NCBI RefSeq assembly: GCF_000003605.2
Contig: NW_003147275.1
Coordinates: 459,833-495,393, forward strand
Reading direction: 5' to 3'
Length of the DNA: 35,561 nucleotides
Origin: Saccoglossus kowalevskii
Lineage: Eukaryota; Hemichordata; Enteropneusta; Harrimaniidae
A model generated the notes under the pieces. It saw only the letters and a program-made list of their open reading frames with translations. It was not told the DNA's origin and ran no database searches. This document shows positions 32,950-35,561 of the stretch, one piece after another; the first letter of the stretch is position 1; every line of letters begins with the position of its first letter. Made by a program: the position numbers and the translations under genes.

Positions 32950-35561
32950 AGTATAATAATGACGAAACCCAAATCTGACCGAATCGGTGCCAGGTTATGC
33001 ATATTTTGTTTGACTTCCAAATGACAGTTTGCATTTCATTGGTCCACGTTAATCGTTGCAACAAACACTTGCGAACGTCATAACTGTTCTACCGCAGGGT
33101 GGAGATACAAGACACTTCTTCTTGCTAGCTCTATATGGTGTTTAATTGCACGTTATTTGTATGGTATGGTATATAATGCAATCTGACAATTTTTTATTAA
33201 CAAATATAAATTGTCAAGATAAAAAAAATCACCAAAACTCGGTCATGTAGGTAAAACTACAGTCAGACAATCTCTTTCAAAATGAGGTCGTTTTGTGTAG
33301 GGACTGTGGTTTGTGGAGGGACTGTGGCGAAACCACTTTTGGTAAAACCATTTTTAGCTCCATGGTAAAACTTGTTCCGCTTGATATAATAATACCCCGG
33401 ATGTTGACCCACATTTTGAGATGTCAGCGGATGGGTTAGTTACAATAGCGCTCTGTAAAAGCCCATGCGGGAACCCTCGCTTGAAGGACACTGTTAAAGC
33501 TAAACACGTGCCACTGGCCACATAAAATGCAATAAATGTAAATTTAAATCACTCTGCATAAGTTGTATTATTCGGGCATGGGGATTGTAAGTCCATGTTT
33601 GAAGTAACAAACTTCATGAGGCAGGATACGAGTGAAATGGTGACCAAGTGGTGCGGGCAATATTGAGGTCAGTGTCATCACACACTGCACGAGAAAAAAC
33701 ACAATATGTGACAGTTTTAGTTGGTGATGCAATTTTAAATGTAGCCACGCTGTGAGCACGTGGAGATCACGTGGAGATCACGTGGAGATCATGATTTTTA
33801 AACTGAATTCCATGAACTATTGCTTGCCACATTGAAGTTAATATTATCATGCATTTACCAGTAACGTTATATCGATCGTGGACCCAGGTGTATAAAATGG
33901 AGAAATGAAGAACTGTTAGTACAAATCACAAATTTGGTCCGAAAATGCAGCAACGAAACCAACAATGAGAATGTGTGAGAATATTCAACAAACAAACTGA
34001 AAAGTTTTAAAATGTGACGAACATAATTTTCCCAGCTTTTATCACTCGTGTCCTTGAATGAAACATACTTTCTTTAAAAATTTTCATTTTAAAAATTAAA
34101 TAAAAGCAATGTGCCAAATGATTACCATATACTAGTAGTGTAGTACATCATACTGTAATTCTAAAACGTTCCCGTTTCCGAAGCGTATATTTGCCATGAA
34201 TACTTTAAATTAATTTATATTCTGCATATTGGTCTGATTTACTCTAAATCTCAATCTAGTTACAAGTAATGGGCCACTAGTCCCATACTTTGAGAGAATT
34301 CGGAATGAACCACGCACGTCGGTACGCAATTATAGCTGTACTGAATAGCCATGACTATGGTACGTATCGAGGTCAAGGTTTGACACCAGACGCCTATTTG
34401 TCTTCTATGACAACCACGCTAAGTATGTTCTTTTGATACGCGTTTTAAGAAATTCGAACTTCATCCAGCTTCTTTTTTGAAAAGGATAGTTTGAACCGTA
34501 TTTCCCGCGCCACGTCACGTGGTGGTGATCCACGAACCACACAGCAATAACGAAATACTATAATAATTAACTGAAAACGTTACATATTATGTCGGATTTT
34601 GAACGCGGCTGCTGCTCACAGAGTTGGCACAAGTAAAAGGTCAAAAAGTTTGTCTTCTTGCCCAGTTTTTAGTCATCTTTTTTATCAACTTTTTCTCTGG
34701 CTACTAAAATTGTTCCAGAAATGTCAAAATGTCTGCTGTTACGTGATCACCGTGACCTTCCTTGTTACTACCAGCCCTATTTCAATGTCAATGGAGTCTG
34801 CATCACATTCGAAAACCTATAGGCGTTGCCGAATAAAGTGAAGAATTAGTCTTCCACTGCAACTTATACCTGAACTCAGGATGTGGACCAATCTCCTGTC
34901 CGTGCAATCATTTTTCTCACTCAAAATATTGTTACTACATTTTCTTATTAAACCATAACTTAATAATTATCTTGGATTGCCTGAAGGTCTTGGTCAACAT
35001 TTTTGAAAATATATGAAAACAAAATTATGAAGGTTTGCTTTGCAGATGTTGACAAAGGGTGAATGAAGCAAGTCAACAACTCTGCCGAACTCTGAGTATG
35101 AGATATTTTTTTACATGTGGCAAGTTATTTTTCATTCCAAATCGTATAGCAGTTGTTTATACAACCACCGTCCCTCAACAGGGGCGGTGATACAGCCAAC
35201 CATTTGAGGCTGACCGACCTACTTTTTCGAACGAATTAGTATGGATTCCACGTCTGTTCCGTTTCGCTTACGAGAAATCTTCTTTAGTGAAAAGAACATT
35301 ATTTATGGGTGTCCATTGTTGGCAATTCAGTCAATATTTGTATTTTACTGCGCAAAATCATAAAATATTGACGATTCTGTTAAAATTAGAATAAATCACG
35401 ACTTTTCATATCAGGAGGTATAGATAATGGTCGTGCTACCAAGAAAATGCATTCGGGCGAAACAAAGTCATATACGCGTCGTGTTAGATATGAGTCCCAT
35501 GCAACATACATGCACAGATTACATGTCATCTCAGATCTATATAAATATGAATTCGTTGATA
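32950..35561. other. Non-coding stretch to the end of the window
   Basis: No gene is supported. It carries CACGTG at 33505-33510 and 34516-34521 as well as the E-box triplet described separately. The frames at 33568-33759 and 34599-34841 are short and have no domain. A gene might begin after the TATA box at 33891, but its exons were not found here. Confidence 0.5.
33757..33897 (+). promoter_or_regulatory. Three E-boxes at 11-bp spacing upstream of a TATA box
   Basis: CACGTGGAGAT is repeated so that CACGTG occurs at 33757-33762, 33768-33773 and 33779-33784, exactly 11 bp apart. TATAAAA follows at 33891-33897. The first ATG codons after a start near 33920 give only very short frames (for example a 7-codon frame at about 33945), so any product must be spliced or non-coding. 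Confidence 0.4.

Overview
This window is eukaryotic, and the gene structure points to an invertebrate animal, probably marine. It is A+T-rich (roughly 36-38% G+C by eye). It holds one clearly spliced gene with GT-AG introns, long non-coding stretches, minisatellites, decayed LINE retrotransposon pieces, small inverted-repeat elements and one assembly gap (12661-12954). The phylum cannot be fixed from this sequence. There is no operon, CRISPR array, tRNA or rRNA that I can support.

Layout. 1-1530 is a 60-bp minisatellite split by a roughly 508-bp insertion that is flanked by the same 8 bp on both sides. 1576-5600 is non-coding but carries clusters of cAMP-response-element (TGACGTCA) and E-box (CACGTG) palindromes. 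5600-11160 is mostly featureless A+T-rich DNA. 11165-13655 is a small transposon graveyard: a reverse-transcriptase fragment, a 315-bp MITE with a 9-bp target duplication, the gap, and a second LINE 3' end with an ATT tail. 16316-16524 is a long foldback palindrome. 19176-19260 looks like a CRE/E-box/CCAAT/TATA promoter without a recognisable gene after it.

The best gene is at 22638-26210 (+): four exons encoding a 336-residue retinol-dehydrogenase-like short-chain dehydrogenase with a TATA promoter, an upstream CRE and all catalytic motifs. Its first intron contains a 293-bp tandem duplication. 27725-28570 is a second minisatellite with higher-order structure.

On the minus strand, 32844-31377 is a second, unrecognised gene. 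It has a CRE fused to a TATA box, a coiled-coil first exon, and a second exon in which two long reading frames overlap, as if shifted by one base. The last 2.5 kb has no gene but carries three E-boxes spaced exactly 11 bp apart upstream of a TATA box.

The two genes face each other (convergent) with about 5 kb between them, and nothing links them functionally except promoter style. The most unusual window-wide signal is the excess of the palindromes TGACGTCA (9 exact copies) and CACGTG (about 29). No dedicated multi-gene system was found.
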